A stretch of 17,708 bases of DNA from a bacterium. Its GTDB lineage: Bacteria > Hydrogenedentota > Hydrogenedentia > Hydrogenedentiales > SLHB01. This document shows positions 14,786 through 17,708 of the stretch, piece after piece (position 1 is the first letter of the stretch; each line of letters begins with the position of its first letter). The stretch spans positions 1-17,708 of the forward strand of contig JAAEQP010000574.1 of NCBI GenBank assembly GCA_024231375.1, written 5' to 3'. The translations under genes and the position numbers were made by a program. The notes under the pieces are model-generated. The model made no database searches. It was not told where the DNA came from and saw only the letters and a list, made by a program, of their open reading frames with translations.

Positions 14786-16069
14786 ATGAATTTGGTTTGC
14801 CAGAAGTCTGTCCTGAAGGGCGGAATCGACGTACCGGGATCGAAATCGCACACGATCCGGGCGGTGGCAATTGCGTCTTTGGCGGCGGGCGAAAGCCGCA
14901 TTGAACGGCCCTTGTTGTCGGAAGACGCGCAATCGGCCGCGGCCGCCTACCGTGCCTTGGGCGCGAAGATCGACATGAACGGCGACGTCTGGCACATCCA
15001 GGGCCTGGGCGGTGAGTTGCGTGCGCCCGAAAACGTCATTGACGCGGGCAACAGCGGCACCACCTTGCGAATGGTCATGGGATCGTGTGCGCTGCTGCGC
15101 AGCGGTGCGGCGGTGCTCACGGGCGACGCCCAGATTCGGACCCGTCCGTCGGGTCCCTTGGCGGATTCGTTGACGGATTTGGGCGCGGACGTCTTCTCGA
15201 CCCGCGGAAACGGGAGCGCGCCGTTCGTGGCCCGTGGCCGGATGTGGGGCGGCCAGACGACCATCGAGGCGGTGACGAGCCAGTACTTGTCGAGCCTGCT
15301 GTTGAACGCGCCCCTGGCGGATGGCGACACCACGATTCGGGTGCCTCTGCTGAACGAGAAGCCCTACGTTGAGATTACGCTCGACTGGCTGAAGCGCCAG
15401 GGCGTGACGTATGAGCGGGATGGGTGGCGGACGTTCCGGATACGCGGCGGACAGCAGTACCAACCCGTGACGCGGCCCATACCGGGCGACTGGTCGTCGG
15501 CCACGTTCTTCCTGGCGGCGGGTGCCTTGCCGGGCAACACGGTCGACGTGCGCGGTGTCGAGATGAACGACACCCAGGGCGACAAGGCCGTGTTGGACTA
15601 CCTCCGGGCCATGGGCGCGCAGGTAGACGTGTTGGACGACGGCGTCCGTGTAACGGGCGGAGAACTGACCGGATGCGACCTCGATTTGAACGCCACGCCG
15701 GACGCCCTTCCCATGATGGCGGTGCTGGCGTGTTTTGCGCGAGGGCGGACACGGCTGTTGAACGTGGCCCAGGCGCGGGTGAAGGAAACGGACCGGATCG
15801 CCGTGATGCGCAAGGAGTTAGAGAAGCTCGGCGCCACGGTGTCGGAGCGCCCCGATGGATTGGTGATCGAGGAAAGCGCGTTGCATGGCGGCATCGTCGA
15901 AGGCCACGACGACCACCGGGTGGTCATGGCCTTGGCCATCGGCGCAACACAGATCGACGACCCAACCACGATACGAGGATACGAGGCGGCGGCGATCACG
16001 TATCGCGGATTCGCCGAGACCCTCGGCGGGTTGGGCGGAACGGTCCGGACGACCAGCGAAACGGACTGA
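14786..16069 (+). CDS. aroA: 3-phosphoshikimate 1-carboxyvinyltransferase (EPSP synthase)
   Basis: A 427-residue enzyme that joins shikimate-3-phosphate and phosphoenolpyruvate in the sixth step of the shikimate pathway. The motifs appear in order: VPGSKSHTIRA (16-26, with Lys20, Ser21, Arg25 contacting substrates), DAGNSGTTLRM (86-96), QIRTRPSGPLADSL, SQYLSSLLLNAP, GDWSSATFFLAAG, NATPDALPMMAVL (Asp306, catalytic base position), RVKETDRI (332-339) and EGHDDHRVVMAL. The GNSGTT form, rather than GNAGTA, points to the class II side of the family. The ATG at 14786 gives a normal N-terminus and lies after the promoter at 14689-14718; the frame extends upstream to a GTG at 14723 that sits essentially at the predicted transcription start. 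No strong ribosome-binding site is close to it. The next gene in the pathway, aroC, follows 120 bases later. Confidence 0.95.
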   Translation: MNLVCQKSVLKGGIDVPGSKSHTIRAVAIASLAAGESRIERPLLSEDAQSAAAAYRALGAKIDMNGDVWHIQGLGGELRAPENVIDAGNSGTTLRMVMGSCALLRSGAAVLTGDAQIRTRPSGPLADSLTDLGADVFSTRGNGSAPFVARGRMWGGQTTIEAVTSQYLSSLLLNAPLADGDTTIRVPLLNEKPYVEITLDWLKRQGVTYERDGWRTFRIRGGQQYQPVTRPIPGDWSSATFFLAAGALPGNTVDVRGVEMNDTQGDKAVLDYLRAMGAQVDVLDDGVRVTGGELTGCDLDLNATPDALPMMAVLACFARGRTRLLNVAQARVKETDRIAVMRKELEKLGATVSERPDGLVIEESALHGGIVEGHDDHRVVMALAIGATQIDDPTTIRGYEAAAITYRGFAETLGGLGGTVRTTSETD

Positions 16070-16073
16070 CGCA

Positions 16074-16108
16074 GCGGGCGTGCCGCGGAATGCGGCGCCG
16101 GCGTCCGC
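16074..16108. repeat. GC-rich hairpin in the aroA-aroC gap
   Basis: An outer stem GCGGGCG (16074-16080) with CGTCCGC (16102-16108), containing one G-T pair, encloses an inner stem GCCGC (16082-16086) with GCGGC (16092-16096) and an asymmetric bulge. No T-tract follows, so it is not a typical terminator; it may be an mRNA-stabilising or attenuating element. Confidence 0.35.
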
Positions 16109-16189
16109 GCTTGAACATAACCAGGTTGATCGAGGCATGCCCGGCGGAACGATGTCCCGGGCAGATGGTTCAGGGGAGGAAGACGCAGC

Positions 16190-17515
16190 ATGTTAGGATG
16201 CAGCTACGGAACAATGTTTCAGACGACGGTGGCCGGTGGATCGTATCAGAACGGCTTGACGGTCCATATGCAGGGCGTGCCGCCGGGACGCGACATCACG
16301 GAAGCCGAAATCTACGCCGCTCTGCTGGCGCGCAAACCGGGTCAGAGCGCCTTGGCGTCGCCGCGGCGCGAGCCGGATGTGCCCGTCATCTACAGCGGCG
16401 TGAATGCCGCCGACACCATGCCGGGGTACTCCAACAAAGGCAAGACGAACGGTACGCCGTTGGTCGTCCTGATCCCGAATCTGGACCGCCACTTCGAGCA
16501 CATCGAACAGTACCAGGTGACCAACCGGACCCCGCGGCCCGGCCATGCCTCGTACGCGTCGTTCCAGAAATACGGCGACAACGACGACGCCATCGGCGCG
16601 GGATTCTTCAGTGGCCGGTACACCTCCACCATCGTGGCGGCAGGCGCGGTAGCCCGCGCCATCCTGAAGGAACAGGGCATCGAGGTGTTCTCGTACGTCA
16701 CGGAAGCGGCGGGCGTCCGCGCGCCGGACGTGGATCACGCCACGGCCATGAAGCAGGTCGACGCCTTCCGCGAAGTACGGCGCAAGTTCGACCCCATCTA
16801 CCAGTGGGTGTTCGACTCGGGCCGGTTCAACGCCGACATGCGGTTCCTTGAGAAGATGGCCGTCCTTATCGACCTGGAGAAGAATCTCTGGGACATTCAG
16901 GATGCGGCCGCACCGTTGGATGTCGACGGCATCGTGAAGGAATACGGAATCCACCCGACCATGAACTGCCCGGACGTGGACGCCGCGTTCGAAATGGAAC
17001 GCCGCATTCTCGAAATCCGGGACGAAGGCGACTCCAGCGGTGGGTTGGTCGAAGTGGTAGCCACGGGATTGCCCGCCGGCATGGGCGAGCCCGTCTTCAA
17101 CAAGCTCGACGGTGAGCTTGGCCGCATGATGAGCATCGGCACCATTAAGGCGGTCGAGGTCGGCGCGGGTTACGCCGTGAAGGACATGCAGGGGTCGGAA
17201 TGCAACGACCAGATGAGCGCCGAAGACGGCAAGGTCCTGTTCAGTGGCAACAACGCCGGCGGCGTGACGGGCGGCCTGACGACCGGACAGCCCGTCGTGG
17301 CGCGCTTGGCCGTGAAACCCACGCCCACCATCGCCAAGCCGCAGCATACCATCGACAAGGTGACACGCAAGAACGCCAAACTTGAGGCGGTCACGCGACG
17401 CGACCCGACCATCGTGGCACGGGTCTGGCCCGTAGCCGAAGCGTTCATGGCCATGATCGTCCTGGACCAGTTGATGATGCATCGCGGCTACCGGGCCTTC
17501 TGGGCCGAAGACTAG
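16190..17515 (+). CDS. aroC: Chorismate synthase, divergent form
   Basis: A 441-residue homologue of chorismate synthase, which uses reduced FMN to convert EPSP to chorismate. Family landmarks are clear: NGLTVHMQGVPPG (21-33), RKPGQS and SPRREPDVPVIYSGV, TNGTPLVVLIPN, TPRPGHASY (His119), GDSSGGLVEVVATGLPAGMG then EPVFNKLDGELG, and NNAGGVTGGLTTGQPVV. Several near-invariant positions differ. The usual Gly-Glu-Ser-His is AGGSY (Tyr19 for His), Arg-Ser-Ser-Ala-Arg-Glu-Thr is FFSGRYT (139-145, keeping one Arg), Ser-Asn-His-Ala-Gly-Gly is GNNAGG (Asn355 for His), and Arg-His-Asp-Pro-Cys is RRDPT (403-407). It is also longer than the common 350-390 residues, with inserts around 76-110 and 150-250. 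AGGGGAGGA (16172-16180) lies 9 bases before the ATG. Position behind aroA supports the role. Confidence 0.88.
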   Translation: MLGCSYGTMFQTTVAGGSYQNGLTVHMQGVPPGRDITEAEIYAALLARKPGQSALASPRREPDVPVIYSGVNAADTMPGYSNKGKTNGTPLVVLIPNLDRHFEHIEQYQVTNRTPRPGHASYASFQKYGDNDDAIGAGFFSGRYTSTIVAAGAVARAILKEQGIEVFSYVTEAAGVRAPDVDHATAMKQVDAFREVRRKFDPIYQWVFDSGRFNADMRFLEKMAVLIDLEKNLWDIQDAAAPLDVDGIVKEYGIHPTMNCPDVDAAFEMERRILEIRDEGDSSGGLVEVVATGLPAGMGEPVFNKLDGELGRMMSIGTIKAVEVGAGYAVKDMQGSECNDQMSAEDGKVLFSGNNAGGVTGGLTTGQPVVARLAVKPTPTIAKPQHTIDKVTRKNAKLEAVTRRDPTIVARVWPVAEAFMAMIVLDQLMMHRGYRAFWAED

Positions 17516-17545
17516 TCCTCACAGTCGCTGACAAGAGCCGTTTGC

Positions 17546-17575
17546 AGGGGGACGCCCACGGGCGTCCCCCTTTCT
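17546..17575 (+). terminator. Intrinsic terminator of the aroA-aroC unit
   Basis: An 11-bp perfect stem (AGGGGGACGCC at 17546-17556 with GGCGTCCCCCT at 17561-17571) and a 4-base loop are followed by TTCTC. It lies 30 bases after the aroC stop. Confidence 0.85.
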
Positions 17576-17657
17576 CGTGGGCTGCGGTCTCTCCGGAAGC
17601 ATCAGGGTAATCGCACTCAACCGGCGCGTCGTGGTTATGTAGTCTCGCCAGGTGTGC

Positions 17658-17681
17658 CACCCACAAACCTGTTTGTGGGTG
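17658..17681. repeat. Perfect 11-bp inverted repeat near window end
   Basis: CACCCACAAAC (17658-17668) and GTTTGTGGGTG (17671-17681) are perfect inverted arms around 2 bases. It could be an operator for a gene beyond the window or a hairpin for an mRNA entering from the right. No coding sequence is visible between 17516 and the window end. Confidence 0.45.
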
Positions 17682-17708
17682 TCCAGATTCACTATGGGCC
17701 ACCATCCC

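Noticed and set aside
16111..16139. Separate promoter for aroC (TTGAAC at 16111-16116)
   Set aside because: No acceptable -10 at a suitable spacing; co-transcription with aroA is simpler.
15424..16851. Plus-strand open frame of 475 codons across the aroA-aroC junction
   Set aside because: Arg/Gly-rich out-of-frame reading of two recognised genes.
16193..17482. Long minus-strand open frame (429 codons) opposite aroC
   Set aside because: A shadow of a gene with clear family motifs on the plus strand; no ribosome-binding site or recognisable domain.

Overview
The window is GC-rich, gene-dense bacterial chromosome. A prepilin-type H-X9-DG protein, a LacI-family regulator beside secreted glycoside hydrolases, a GH99 and a GH38-like enzyme, and a ceramidase-fold protein together suggest a PVC-like or Hydrogenedentota-type heterotroph. 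That placement is inference from gene content; there is no rRNA or other phylogenetic marker here. I see no tRNA, rRNA, CRISPR array, insertion sequence or phage gene.

Layout, left to right: (1) The 3' end of a ChbG/YdjC-like carbohydrate deacetylase, closed by a strong hairpin. (2) About 580 bases without a convincing gene, then a small zinc-ribbon protein facing rlmB (23S rRNA 2'-O-methyltransferase) tail to tail. (3) A two-gene unit: a DegT/StrS-type PLP aminotransferase and a cytoplasmic ceramidase-fold protein that lacks the usual serine nucleophile. A hairpin follows. (4) A divergent pair: a prepilin-like secreted or surface protein on the minus strand and a LacI-family regulator on the plus strand. 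The 310-base gap between them holds a perfect 14-base palindrome on the +1 region of the pilin promoter and a 12/14 copy overlapping the -35 of the lacI promoter. (5) Downstream of lacI on the same strand, closely spaced: a GH50/agarase-like secreted hydrolase, a lipoprotein glycerophosphodiester phosphodiesterase, a lipoprotein GH99 endo-alpha-mannosidase/mannanase and a secreted GH38-like protein. (6) A separate shikimate unit with its own promoter: aroA (EPSP synthase) and a markedly divergent aroC (chorismate synthase), ended by a strong intrinsic terminator.

Reading of the whole: blocks 4 and 5 look like a LacI-controlled locus for taking apart a mannose-containing glycan, perhaps phosphorylated mannan, with a co-regulated pilin-like surface protein. 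Block 6 is housekeeping aromatic biosynthesis, but its chorismate synthase has lost several residues that are nearly invariant in the family. The most notable items are the regulatory architecture between 5948 and 6257, the divergent AroC, the mannan/phosphodiester locus, and the GH38 and ceramidase homologues with altered active sites.
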